Of a stretch of DNA of 64,000 nucleotides, positions 34,513 through 47,318 are shown piece by piece. Origin of the DNA: Blasia pusilla (taxonomy: Eukaryota; Marchantiophyta; Marchantiopsida; Blasiales); NCBI GenBank assembly GCA_050084515.1, contig CM114272.1, forward strand, positions 55,180,001 to 55,244,000, read 5' to 3'. The translations under genes and the position numbers were made by a program. The notes under the pieces were generated by a model that worked only from the letters and a program-made list of their open reading frames with translations, was not told the origin of the DNA and searched no databases. The number at the start of each line of letters is the position of its first letter. The stretch's first letter is position 1.

Positions 34513-36400
34513 TTAGCCATGTCCCCACTCTTGTACTTCCACATGAATATAAACAAGCTTGATGAGTATCAAAGAATGCCTCAGACATAATGTTGGAAAA
34601 GTTGATTTGGTGCAAATTCGCATAATTGCTCTTGAAGTTAATAAAACCCTTTTGTAATCAATGGATTGAAAAGAGATAGGATTGCTTGTGTAGCGAGAGG
34701 AAGAAAATCCTAGAAAATCTCTCAATTTTTGTTGGAATAATACATCTCCCTCCACTATATGGGCCATATGATCCATCAAGATAGATGCATCTTCTTAGAG
34801 AAATCTTGAAGTCATATTGGTTCAACCAAAACCCAAGTATGTGCAAATGCAATTGTTAAGGAAAGCCCCACACCTCTAAAAGAAATAGGCAACATAGCTT
34901 TTTATGAAGCCAAAACACCATCATCTCCCCCATATGTATTCATATGAAGAAGTTGATTGAAAATTGCTATGATAGAAGTGTTAAAGGAGGCAAACTGTTG
35001 TAAGAACTCTAAAGTGGAAGGAAAACACCAAAGAAGGTAGAAAGGATGTCTTACTAAGTAATGGGAGAGAATTCCATAAGCCACTTAGGGATCCCCTTGA
35101 TAAGGTAACAAATGAAGCTATCATATATCTTTCTATGAGGGCCTCTTTCAAGAACTTGGAGACATAGTCGATGAAGCCAACTAGGACCCCAAGAATCCGA
35201 ACCCCTTCAATATAGATGGTAAAATCATGAGAAGGTGGGATAAATGTTGAGGGAAGGTGTGAAAGATACCATATTTGAGATTTACTAGATTGGAATTTAA
35301 GGTTTAAGATAGAGAGTTGCTCCACAAAATGGGTATAAGGAGGAACCATGTCAAAAGGAAGACCTATAAAGTGGATGCCATCAACAATAGAAGCAAAGAG
35401 ACAAGATGAAATGCTTGGGTTGATGCTCGGAGGGCACAAAAGAGTGCAATGGCAAAGAGTGGGCCATCCATGGGATGACCTTGATGCTTTCCATATGCTG
35501 ATTGAAGAATAGTATATTCTTTATAAGTAGCATGGTGAGAATAGATAATGGGCATATCATATGCATAAACGGAGCGGAAAATTGTAATAAGCCTCGCATG
35601 TTGTCCTTAAGCATGAATCCTAAAATATGACCACAGGAGAAACTAAATTGAATGCATTAGCGGCATCGACTAAAATTGCCATCCACTTTAGATGAATATC
35701 ACGACATGAGCATATCCTATGAACCACAACCTCATAACCCCCGAGAGTGGACATCCCAAAATAATGAGGAAATGAGTGAGCGAGAAAGTGCAGATAAAAT
35801 ATCAAGCAGAGGGATCGACTAACCACGTGGTAAAAATTTTCTCTTATAGCCAAAGGGAGAACACCAGAAGGAGACTTATCCATAGCCAATAAACAATAAT
35901 CCACCAAGAGCCTAGAGATTGAGTTTGGTAGATGACCTCACATACCTTCTATAGAGAGATAAAGCCACTTGCACAATCTGCAAGGATAGAGCCATTACAT
36001 AAATGCTCAAAAGCCATGCTTGATAGCCCACTTGTTGACAAGCGAAGAGTATGAAGAAAAGACCTCATGAAAACCTCCAAGTTCAGATGTGTTGTGCAGT
36101 CTTTCATAAAATATGGTGCATCACCACTTGAAGGAGCGTGAAGAGCTTCTAAGAGCGCTATTATGTTAGCACTTGAAACCCAATGCCCAATCCTCTTTCT
36201 AGTGGGAAAAACAATGCTTGTTGGGTGATAGGGTGAAGAGCAATAGGACCACGTGTGAAGAGTCTAGGACAAGGGAGATCGGGATTGAAAGGGAAAAGAA
36301 GCTCAATTGGGCTTAACCAAGTCCAAGTGCCTCTTGGGAGGAGTGGAGTAGCAGAGAATATCAGGTTAGGGATTGAAGCCATGTGCATGGATCAAAATAC
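34513..36400 (-). pseudogene. Broken reverse transcriptase of a LINE-like (non-LTR) element
   Basis: Read on the minus strand, conserved blocks follow in the right order but in shifting frames: GVLPLAIRENFYHVVSRSLC and GMSTLGG (about 35750-35870), motif A LVDAANAFNLVS (Asp at about 35667), AYGKHQGHPMDGPLFAIALF (about 35440-35500, the family's QGDP region), motif C and HFIGLP (about 35360-35385), SKSQIWYLS, then GVRILGVLVGF (about 35180-35215) and MAYGILSHYLVRHPFYLL (about 35030-35084). Stops and frameshifts separate the blocks. Motif C reads VDG where ADD is needed, so the polymerase site is lost. Sequence toward 36640 on the same strand probably belongs to the same copy but has no recognisable domain. 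No target duplication or poly(A) tail was identified. Confidence 0.8.
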
Positions 36401-37965
36401 CCATGATGTCTGTTGATTGTAGTAGGAGAAAACTCCTTACTATAAGGTATGCAACAAGCCTTCGACACATATGTAGAAGAAGAAGAGTTGCAAGGAGAGT
36501 GAAGGTGGGAGGTGAATAAGACGATGATGGAAACAATAAGGGGTTTAGAAGGTTGGGCACGAAGGAGGATGAAGAGGAGGGAGGATAGGGGTATGGGGGG
36601 GGAGGGATTAAAGGTAGAAAAGATGGGAATTGGAAGCAAGGGTTCAGATGAGATGTGTGAGGATGGAAAAATAAAAGGATTTCAAGGATTTGGTAGAAAT
36701 GGATCTAGATTATGATGAATAAGAAGAGAAAACGGGGATTACATGACATGCAAGAAATGTAGAGAATGTTATGGATGTATGAGTATTATGAGGAAAATCG
36801 CAAGATCAGCAATGAGGAGGGGATCAAGGGGGAGAGGTTACAACTGGAGGAGGATGTGTAGACAAGTGAGGAGAATCAGAGATCGATTCTCCAACTCAAT
36901 ATCCATAGAACCAAAAGTGGTCATTTCATTCAAGGCAAGTGAAGACATATGAAGCCTAATGTTACAAAAGTATGAGGATAGTGAACATAATAAAAATAGT
37001 GGATCCCATGCATAATATATTTAGATGGAAAAAGTAAGACAAGACAAAAGAAAATTTATCACTAAAAACAACTTTTAAAAAAAGAAGAAGACAATGAAAA
37101 GGAGAATTAGCCTATACGTTATAAAGAAGTAGCTCAAGAAAATGAATCTGTAATGCCCTTAATGAGATAGCAAATGTAGGGAACAACAAATTAAGTAGTA
37201 AGGTAAAAGTGTTGAAATAATGAGGAAGAGTTATGAGAGGAACTAACCTAAGTAAAATTTGTACAAAAAATTAGGCGCCAATTGAGAAGGTAAAAAACTA
37301 TGAAATCCACCTAGTTTGAAAAGAACAAGCTTCTCAAGACGATTGCAACAAGACCAAGGACACCAAAAATTGATTCTTCAAGAGAAAGTTACAACAGAAA
37401 TTGGAAACATCCAGAGAGAGGACGTAAGGTGAGAGTGAAAGCCACCCACCGATGATTGTTATGAAGGGATGAGGTTATAATCCTAGGCCCAAAAAGTAGC
37501 AAAAGGGTGAGAAGGGCAACTTGAATCCTTTGAACCAATTATAACACGAAATCGCACTATAAGAAGAGCGTATTGTGTGAAATTGCATTTGGGAATCTAT
37601 GAGCACATTCAATATTCATGAGTGAAGGAGGTCCCAAGATCCCAAGAACTTTGGAAGACCCCAAAAGAATTGGGATACAAAACCCAAATTTCAGGCTTGA
37701 GAAGATGAACAAGTTGAGTCTAAGATCAGAAAAAAAGAAGAAGATTTAAGCAAAGTTCAAATAGTTATTAACAAATATTTAATAGTCCTTCTACTTCTTC
37801 TCCTAGCTCCAACAATCTAACCAAATCAAGACATCAAAAGGAAACTTATATATTCTTCATTAAGGGATAGAAGTTGTGTCCCTCATCTTTCTAGAGAATG
37901 AAGGGTGCCACCATTTTCCCTCCTTCCCTACCATGTCCCATTCAATCCACTTGTCCCAACTTTTT
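36401..37965. other. Purine-rich intergenic stretch
   Basis: The plus strand is strongly A/G-rich from 36480 to 37750 (for example GGATGAAGAGGAGGGAGGAT), which makes Ser/Pro/Leu-rich frames on the minus strand that are not genes. Part may be the 5' end of the broken LINE-like element. Confidence 0.45.
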
Positions 37966-38460
37966 TTTATTCCTCTATCTCTTTACCTCTCTAATTCAAA
38001 ATATCCTATCTCTTCCCTCTTCTATTGAATTTATTATTCAATTTTCAATATTAAATCAATATAATTCAAATATCCTATCTCTTCCTCCTTATTAAACCTT
38101 GTGTCGTTGAGAATTTATGCCTTTCTTTCTTTGCCTCTCATGTTGAAAATTCAACCTTATCTCATCTCCTTTCTCTTATTGAAAACTAAGCACTTCTTTA
38201 AAAAATCTGTCCCTTAGTAAAATTTCTCTTTTTCTCCTTGTTGAAAACTTTATCCATTTCCACTCCTCCTTCCCCTTCCTTATTAAAAATTAAGCCCTTT
38301 AAAAAAAAGTTCCTTTTGAAGTTCTTGTGTTGAAATTTTTCCCCTTTCCCTCTTACCTTGGGTTTGAGGAATCCGCGTTATTATTTTGATTAGAATTTTA
38401 TGCATGTTAAATTTTCATCTCATGCCACATGTTGGATCCTTCATAAGCAATTTATTAATG
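37966..38460 (+). repeat. Left arm of a large inverted repeat (about 495 bp, pyrimidine-rich)
   Basis: The arm aligns along its whole length, at roughly 80% by eye, with the reverse complement of 38900-39356. Ordered shared phrases include CCTCTATCTC, CTAATTCAAAATATC, GAATTTATGCCTTTCTTTCT, CCTTATCTCATCTCCTTTC, TGTTGAAAACTTTATC and CCGC.TTATTATTTTGATTAG. Within the arm, short units ending in a TTGAAAA.T phrase recur. Confidence 0.82.
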
Positions 38461-38899
38461 GATATTTTTTTATAAAGAAAAGAGGAATGGGAAAAAATTA
38501 ATTTCAAACATTGGTTTGTGGTATGCAAAGATATTTTAAGAAATTTTAGGTTCTAAATAAACTAAAAGTATAAGATTAAATCTCATGTCTTGAAAAAAAA
38601 AAAAAGGCCCTTCAAGTTTTTTTTTCCTCTTAAACCTCTTTCTTGTTGAAAATATTATCACTTTCTCTCTTCCCCTCTCTTATTCAAAATATTTTTTTCC
38701 CTCCTCCCATCCTTTATTGAAAATAAGCATCTTGTGAAACGCTTTGTTAAATATCATCTCTTCTATCCTTCATTGTTTTAGAAGAATTCAGTATCTCCTC
38801 ATGAATTATTTATGAGAGATAAGACACATGCCATGTTCTCATGGTATGTTCCGTTGTTCTAGGGGCAGATTTGTCCCTCTCTTTTTAAAAATTAAATAT

Positions 38900-39356
38900 C
38901 AATTCATAAATTTCTTATGAAGGCTACAACATGTGGTATGAGATGACAATTTAACATGCATAAAGTTCTAATCAAAATAATAATGCGGATTCTTCAACCC
39001 ATGGTAAGAGGGAAAGGAACAAATTTTCAACAAAAGAACTTCGCAAGGAACTTTTTTAAAGGGTTTAGTTTTAATAAGAAAGGGAAAGGAGGAGGTGGAA
39101 ATTTGATAAAGTTTTCAACAAGGAGGGAAGAGAAATATAAGGGAGGTAATTTTTAAAGAATTAGTTAATTTTCAAGAACAGAAAGGAGATGAGATAAGGT
39201 TAAATTTTCAGCATGAGAAGGGAAGAAAGAAAGGCATAAATTCTCAATGAGAAAGGGTTTAATAAGGGCTTATTGCAAAATTTCCAATCTTCAATAGAAG
39301 AAGGAAGAAGAGATACGATATTTTGAATTAGGGAGGGAACGAGATAGAGGGATAAA
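38900..39356 (-). repeat. Right arm of the large inverted repeat
   Basis: Reverse-complement partner of 37966-38460. The spacer 38461-38899 is about 440 bases and contains more of the same pyrimidine-rich phrases, for example TCTTGTTGAAAATATTATCA. The mutations in the two arms are independent, so the structure is old. Confidence 0.82.
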
Positions 39357-41542
39357 TTTTTCCAATTGTTTTAACATCCTATAGGAAAGGGGAGGAGGAG
39401 AAAGTAGGAGAGAACAAACAAACATGCCTTCATATGACCCTATATGTTCCTCCAAAAATGGGAGTGATACATCTTGTCTATCTTCCTTCACCACTATCAA
39501 GGGATGGAGAGTAGAGAGAGGAAGAGAGTTCATTCTTGTCTCGCCATCTATGGTTCTATGCTCTCAAGAGGGATGAAGATAATCATAAGAGGAGAGATAG
39601 AGAGGATAGTGATAAATCTCTCTATTCCTCCTCTAAACTTGAATATTTCCTTTTGATAAAAAAACGGCGGGTTTACCAGAAACAAAACGAAATTGGGACT
39701 AAGGTCTTGTCAGCGCTAGCGCGCAAAGTTCAATGAATAGAAGTAATAAGAGGGAATGAGAATGAGATGGATGGGGTAGGATATGGAGCAAAAAGGAAGG
39801 GAGGTAGATAAAGACACAACCATTTCTTCTCGCAAGAGGGAAGGGTTAAAACCTTCGTCTCTCTAAAGATGAACAAAGACAAGCTATAATAAGTTGAAAG
39901 GGCCCCTCCCTCTATAAAGAGGGATATAAACGCAAGAACGTGCTCTCAAATTTAGAGAGGATCCATTAGTTCCAACTCATTCCAAAGGAGAGGGCAAGAG
40001 AAAAAGAGTTCTTCTCTGTGCATTTCATGAGGAAACAAATAGAAAATAGGGAAAGAATAGAGGGGGTAACTAGATGACCAAAATGTGTTTTCCATGAGAA
40101 TCCTTGTTGAGTTCATGTTGGAATATTTTCATTATGATGAAGTGAAGATTGAATGATCATAAGAAGTCATGGAAGATCTTAAGGAATATCTATGCCTTGA
40201 ACATGAAAATTTAGATGAACTGAGGATTTCTTTCATATCTCTCCCATGTGCTTTCATGATCTTACTAGAAATAGGGTTCTATGAAATCCAACTTCTAAAT
40301 GGCAAAGAAAGCATTCACTCCTAGTAGAATTGGGACAAACTCCCAATTCCATATGTACATCTAGCTCTCATCTCCCAAATTTTGAGGTACTTCCTTTACT
40401 GCAAAATCCATGATACTATTAGGACCTCCATTTCTTTTTGAAATATCATCCCAGATTCCCGGAGGTGTAGTCTATATCTACATATCTTATCTTTGGTAAT
40501 TCAATTTGTATTAATTTTTTTCTATTGATATGATGCTCAAGAGGGTACTTTTGAATGATTCTTGGTCTTTATAAAGTTCATTTTATGAGTTCTCCATGTG
40601 GTTTTTCGTTTCATATTTGTAAGCAATCAAGGGATTTTTTTGCCACATATACTGGAAAATTGAAGAAATACTCACGTATAATTGGTTGGGTGATATTAGG
40701 GTTGTACAATTCTCATTTAACTTAGAAAAAAAAATTAAGGATATTTTAATAATAATAGCCAAACACATGGACTTCACTTAAATGAAGTTTTAATTTAGAA
40801 ATGCATATCGTCAAAAAGAGGTTAAATTCCTCTTTAGGGGGGTTACTAAAGTTCCCCAAACCCCAAAAATATTTTCTTCAAAGTGAGATCTCTTCAAAGT
40901 AGTCAATCAATTTGAACCAAAGCAACCCATGTGTGGGGTTCACTTAGTAATATTTTCCTCATCTAATTTTACAATACAAGGAATAAATTTTTTTATATTT
41001 CTGAAGAAGCCCAACAAACCATATTGAATTGACAAGAAGGCCACCATCTTTGATCCATGAAAGCGAAAAAGTCCAAGGAAACCAATTTGACCCAAATTTA
41101 AACAAACAAGAAATGAGTAGTTTATCCTCCTTTGAGGATTTTTTTCTTCATAAAATGGATGACTCGAGTGAGAAGGCCATGCACTCACCTCCAATCCTCA
41201 CTTGAAAGTTGTTGTGCATTATCTCTTGAAAGTCTTGGAGGATGAAGGAGATGGACAATGTAGTAAAAGAGTGGGGGGGGGCGTTGACAAGTGGTGTTTT
41301 GGGGAGGTTTAGGGAGTGGGTCTAACTTCCGATGCAGTTTGTTATGAAAAGGGGGCCAATGAAGTCAAATTTTGGAGTTATGAAAAAATATCTCTAGTTT
41401 CATGAAAATTCTTCACATGGCCACGATTTTACTTAGAGAGTGGAATTCAAAACATCCATTCAATCGAAGTATATCCGAATGCAAAGAGCTCAACGTTTTA
41501 AATTTCCTGCTTTTTTTTCATATTTTCATTACTCCTTATTTC

Positions 41543-41617
41543 ATCTTTGATATGGTTTCCATGTCATCGACCTAAATGAACCTTTTAGGTCGATGACATG
41601 GAAACCATATCAAAGAT
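41543..41617. repeat. Perfect 34-bp-arm palindromic hairpin with 7-base loop
   Basis: The arm 41543-41576 (starting ATCTTTGATATGGTTTCC) is matched at all 34 positions by the reverse complement at 41584-41617; the loop is TGAACCT. No mismatch is present, unlike the older fold-backs of this window. It could be a young fold-back element, a long-hairpin siRNA or young microRNA locus, or a sequencing snap-back artefact. Confidence 0.85.
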
Positions 41618-44600
41618 AAAATAATAAAATAAGTAAATAACCATACCATTAAAATCACAAACCAAGAGAAAACCCCACCTTTTCGATCATAGAATTGATC
41701 GTCCCATCTACCTCCCTTATCCAAAGTGGAAAAACTAATTTTACCAACCGAATAAAAGCTTCCAAATCTTCCCACTTCAAAGATGAATCCAAGTTGGGGT
41801 TTTTTTAAGAAACCTCTAGTAAAAAAACGTTTGGTTTTACTTCATATCACACTTATAGATTAAAAGGACAAGAATGCTAATCCATCTTTGCACGACAAAA
41901 GGAAGTGTATGCAAGCGAGCCATGGAATGCAAAACGTGGCTCCCCCCTACTTCAATCTCTTTAGTCTTATTCTCTTCATATGGGAAAAGCAAAATGGAAG
42001 GAACTATGGGGAAAAAATAAGTTGGCAAGGACATAAGAAAAGAATCAATGAGGCAAGAAAAGTAATGAGTGAGGTACCACGTGCTTCTCCTCCATCTCAA
42101 TAGTTGCTTGTCCATAGCTCACCATATCATTCTTCCCTCGAATGGTTAGGGATCGTGCTCTTGGGGAAAGTCGATGATGGGATGGATTGATTATATGGAA
42201 ACTCCTTACCACAAACGCTTTGAAAAAGAGAATGACTTCAACTCCCAAGAAAGATGGCCTCATCATGCCAATTGCGATTCAGTCTAGTGAGTCCTTCTCC
42301 ATGGAATTTCGGGATTTATTTTATGTACTTCTGAGGGAGGTATTATAAAGAGTTGTTTTCCAATTTCTTGGGCTAAAAAAATAAATTATCTTTTCCACCT
42401 TTTTCCCCACATTTTCATATGAGAGTCGGAGATGAAAAGACGCTAACTTGGGCTATTACTCGCACGCTTGTAAACGTGGTAGGTGAGTTTTCAAGGTTTA
42501 TAAGGCCCATTTGGAACTTGAAGGAGGAAGGAATTGCATTCCTTTGTCAAGTGTCAAAATTATGGCTGAAGGCTATGGTCATGAAATGGTTGCGGAAAAC
42601 ATGATAAGAAAATAAATAAATAAAAGAAAGAAGAAAGATAGCGAAGGGTTTAGGGTCCTCTTCGCTATCCCTTTCGCAAAGAGGTTTTCGTTGATTGATT
42701 GAAAGTGGACCTTTTGGAGGTGTAGAACTCGTGCGCACTCAAAGTCCTCTTTTATGGCTTTTGGACTTTATGCATTTGCTGTCCCAGTAAAGGACTTCCA
42801 GTGAAGGAAAAACTTAAGAGCTTGCGACTCGGGCTCTTTTTCTTTTTCTTTCTTTTCTTCAACTCGTGCCCGCCTGCCCCTTCTCCTCGCCACCTTATAA
42901 CAGGTACTTCGAAGTTCATTTCACGATGCCCACTCCTACACATTCTTTTTACAAAGGTTTTAATAAAAAAAAATTATTCATTGGAATAAAAAAAATGGAA
43001 GAGTCTAGTGATGAAGACCATAATTTATTTCTCTGAATTGGGGTCTATGTTTTGGGTTGATAGGGTTTATGGGCTGATTTTTTTCTCCTAATTTTTTTTT
43101 TATCAAATCAAATTAGTAGGAATCATAAGTGGAGGAGATACATATGTTGAGAGGGATAGTTAGGGTGGTTATGAAAAGTGGGGTTTTGATTTCTGTAGAA
43201 GTGCAGGTCCTTTTTAGACAAGGAGTTTAATGATGGGTAATTTTGATTTTGATTTTAATCATCATTCACTTCAAATTGCCTCCTAAATTGACCGGATGGG
43301 TCTCGAATGGACCCTCACTTCTCTAAAAATGATTCTTAATTATCAAGAACATATGTCAAAATTTTGATCGGTTGAAAATACGAAGAGAAATTTGAAGAGA
43401 CACTATTAAGAGCCTTAATTGTGGCTGAGAGGCTCCCGATGACCGACACGTGTGAAGCCTTCCAACTTTTTAAATTTTTGTTTGATTTTGTCTATACTAA
43501 TCCAAAACTTGAAAAGAAAAGTTTTTTTTTATAATTTAATTTTTTATATATTTATTTACTTATTTATTTATAAAATAATTTTTGGAAAGGAAACTACATG
43601 TTATCTTCAAAAGGATGAATTTAGTTTACTTTCTTATTTTTGAAGCTTTTATTTTCTGCCGATAAAAAATTTACCGATAAAAAATTTATTTATATATTAA
43701 AGAAGAAAACGTTTTATTTTAAAAATTCATGATTATTCATACATTTAAGCTGAAATTTAGCTCTAGTATTTACTCATCAACTCAATAATTTCAAATTTTC
43801 AACGTGTGTATAATGTAACGCTTCTTGATATTCTCCATTTGTGAAGTATTTTCACTTCCATTCATCCCGAACTTCAAGCAAAAAGTTACTAGTATGTCTG
43901 TCTAATTAAGATTAGTGTGATCTTTCCATAATGCAAGGCACCAGTGAGGGAGTGAGATAGTTCAACAAGAAGGTGTGGTTGTGTGAAAGATTTGGGATCC
44001 ATTATAAAAACTCCAAATTCATTTGGGATTCATTGTTGATAGGGAATAACATGGGAATTCAAATACTTTCTAATATTGTTTTGATCCATGGACCTACACA
44101 AGAGTGTTTGTTGTTCCGAGCATTATCAAGCAAGTACCTAGAATTTGTGGGAGCTTGAAAATAAGTGAGCCCTCCATTTCATTAGGACTGGATTTATTTC
44201 AAGAATAACCCACATGGGTGTTAGTTGAGACTCTTGTTCAAATATTTTGAAAAGGCCACATGGTGACTTTGAACTTTTAAACTATTGCACCCTCAAAATT
44301 CAGGCCCAGATTTTGATCCACATAGAAGTTTAAATATACATAGGTACAAGGAAAAACAAGTTTCTTAGTTGTCACTCCTACAATACCAAAACTCCATACA
44401 TACTAGAAGCATGTTGAACTACTCGAAATGGGAACCACTTCAAGACATCTAGAATTCAATTTCCTCACAAAGTGATCTCACTTTGCTCAACACTCACATG
44501 GACATAGATAGATTTTATTTTATTTTTAAAGTAGTATTGAAAAATTTTGAACTCCTAAATCCGTTTTTTTTCTATAATATGTCGTGAAGACATATAAATA

Positions 44601-44866
44601 CAATGAATAGTAACCCTTGTTGGATGGATCCAAGATGCCCCCATATGCACATCCCATTAAGTGATAGTATGTATCACTAATGTAAGCCCATGCGAGTTTA
44701 AATTACCGAAATTTTCAAATGATATTTTAAAGTACGTGAAAGTGCCAAATCAAATGTTAAGAGAAGAGTTTGCAAAGGGAAGGGGCATTCTTCATTCTCG
44801 AAATATACATAATATAGATTTCTTCATTCTCGAAAAAATTTACCCACTTTCGGATGAAAATGAAAT

Positions 44867-45328
44867 ATGACGTACCTTCATCACGAAGATCAAGATGGGC
44901 ATGGCGCCTCCTCTCGTCAAAGTGGAAACACGTTCTTGTGTTGGACCAGGAGAATCACGATGGCCCGCCCGCCCTCTTTTGAGTGCGGAATCGATTGTAT
45001 GGAGAATTGGATTGTTGAGACGCGAAGTTTCCATGTTACCCTAAACGTCCTCAAAGGACTAAATCATGGTAAGGCCATTCATTGTATTCAATCGGATCGG
45101 ATTCTGTCACTTTTCGAACTTCCACCGACGGACGAACTAAAGATTTTCGAGGAGGATCCGAAATACTTTATCGGTGTGACGGAACGATACAAGAACGTCG
45201 AGGTGAACTCTAAAACTCCGATGCGAAATTTTCTTGTAGAAAAACGAGGATTGTCGGCCCATTCGTGTCGAACGACTCTCCACAGTCTTCCACGATGGAG
45301 GAGGAATACCGCGACTGGTCAAAGGTAA
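44867..45328 (+). CDS. Hypothetical open frame of 153 codons, family unknown
   Basis: Starts MTYLHHEDQDGHG and ends NTATGQR. No domain is recognised. The middle (ELPPTDELKIFEEDPKYFIG, then VTERYKNVEV) has an ordinary soluble-protein composition, and the frame lies at the border where GC content rises. It has no clear promoter and no splice-linked neighbour that I could confirm. It may be a lineage-specific gene, a transposon fragment or chance. Confidence 0.25.
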   Translation: MTYLHHEDQDGHGASSRQSGNTFLCWTRRITMARPPSFECGIDCMENWIVETRSFHVTLNVLKGLNHGKAIHCIQSDRILSLFELPPTDELKIFEEDPKYFIGVTERYKNVEVNSKTPMRNFLVEKRGLSAHSCRTTLHSLPRWRRNTATGQR

Positions 45329-45705
45329 CTGTCCAGGCACTGAATCGGATCCAGCGGACGTAGTTTTCAATGCTCGAGGGTGGAGAATCGGATCGGGAAT
45401 CTCGCCACAGCAGGAACTGCTAGAAGGTCAAACCAGGGTCCGGGGAGTCTTTTCGTGACAACCGGTAAATTTCCGGTGTCTACAAACCCGAGCGGCAATT
45501 TTCTAAGTTTTCTTCATTCCAGCCGAAGACACGAGTTTTTCGTGACACCCTCCCTGAACCTTCGGTTTTTGGCCGGTAAGTGACGACCTGAATCGGAAAT
45601 TCTCAGATTCTTCCGGCCAGCTCAACACGTAACCCCGGTTCTCCCCGGACATTGGGTCAAACTCGGGAGGAGGTCGTGCGGGTAGTTTGGGATGAGCGGC
45701 GAGCG

Positions 45706-45816
45706 GGACGGTCGAACTCGGGAGGTCTGGAAGGCTATGGGGACTATTCACGCAGTGGGAGGGGCAGGACGGTCGAACTCGGAAAGGTCTGGACTCTGGA
45801 GTCTGGAGGGCTATGC
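45706..45816 (+). repeat. Two-copy local repeat in the GC-rich island
   Basis: GGACGGTCGAACTCGGGAGG (45706 on) recurs from 45767 as GGACGGTCGAACTCGGAAAG. Both continue into GTCTGGA...GGCTATG. In the second copy a CTCTGGAGT insertion separates two GTCTGGA units. Confidence 0.7.
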
Positions 45817-47318
45817 GGTTTTGGCTGTGAAACTGTGAAGGCTAACTACCGCTTGAGATTCTCACAACCACGTGCATCTTCCGGTGGAGCAGGAAACGCT
45901 GGAAGGCAGGACAAACGAGGGGGGGCATCTGATAAACTCACCCACGTGCATCTTTCGCGTCGACACTCGACGAGTCCAGGGACTGCCGGCTGGACGCGCG
46001 ATTGAAAGGGGATGACAAAACGCTGGGCGCTCACGGAGAGAGGAATCCCTGGCAGTGCTGGCATACGGAGGACGCACTTTTGAGGGCATTATTTGTCAGA
46101 GGGTGGAAGATCCATACAGCCCACGGTGAAAGACCTGATGCCTGCAGGCATAGGCCAGCTTTGAAAAGGTACAAAATGAAGAATTCTCCAAAATCATTGG
46201 TACACCCTCAACCACAAGATTTGGCCCTCCATGCAAAGGACTCGCCTGACTTCCACATACATGAGATTTCAACGACTCCACAGTACGGAAAGGTAAAAGA
46301 GAGCTTGGGAAAGAGCCAAACTGGAACCCACCACAGAGAACATTTCAGTACGACGAAATAGATTTGGTCGGAATGTCGATCTGCCAAACCTATCGATGAA
46401 ATACTTCATATTACATATAGAGAGCAGCAGACAGACCCCGGTTGAAGATCAGAGAGAATACAGCCACCAGTCTTTCTACCATCTCCCTGTGAAGTTGCAA
46501 TTCACGCGTTCCCAGATGCATGATACAACAAGGTTTCAAGACCTGCTTTGCTTTATTGGCATTGCACAAACGAGCCGAATATAAAAGACTTGGCAACGGG
46601 GTCGCCCAAGTTCTGCTTTATTTTTTCGTTCAAGAGGAAACGGTACCATCAGGAACTATTCAAGATGCTCTTTCCATTAGGTGGTCTTGTCATCATACAC
46701 TTGCAGGCATATCGTTTAATTGCATGAATCATAACACCGGTGCAAAGAGCTGGTCGTAAAAATGATGTGATAGTTAAAAATAGAATATTATACACGTCTC
46801 CTAGGGCATCCATCCTACAACATCCGCAATCAACCAGTTTGAACTCATCTAAGCCTACGTTGCAGCACCGGCTCACCTTTAGCCTCACGAAAGAATCACC
46901 TTAAACTGATACCTATGTCTAAGTTGCTCTGAAAACACATATATGCCCCAATTGGGCTGGGTATAATCACCTGAGTAATCACTGCAGGCCTCCTCAAGGT
47001 ACAAAGTCAGGTTTCCAATATGTAGCTATCTTGTGACCGAAGAGTCACAGAATTGTGCTGGTCCTCCAATATTTTCAGCCACGGACTGAAAAGTTAACTT
47101 GATAGTGCAGGCAAATCCAGGTGCCAGGCCAGAACTGAACGTGTACCTTTCCCTTCTGGCTTACGAGTGTATGAATTCCTCATGCAACTGAACTTCACGT
47201 CGGTGACATACGTCCTGCATGCTAGAAGTCTTCCAGATGGTGCAGAGTAAACCAATAATAATGGAACCACCAAAAGTACATACAGATGAATTTCTGAGAT
47301 TTTCACCGTAACACAAAA

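Larger units (their letters stand above)
39357..47318. other. Long intergenic stretch without a confident gene
   Basis: 39357-40050 is purine-rich, 40050-44850 mostly AT-rich with frames under 100 codons and no known domain. A perfect hairpin is at 41543-41617. 44880-46400 is a GC-richer island with one open frame (44867-45328) and a local duplication (45706-45816). 46400-47318 probably includes the 3' untranslated region of the clathrin adaptor gene, whose stop ends at 47319. Confidence 0.5.

Noticed and set aside
42617-42670. GGTTTAGGG telomere-like phrase in a small hairpin
   Set aside because: A single unit only; no telomeric array.
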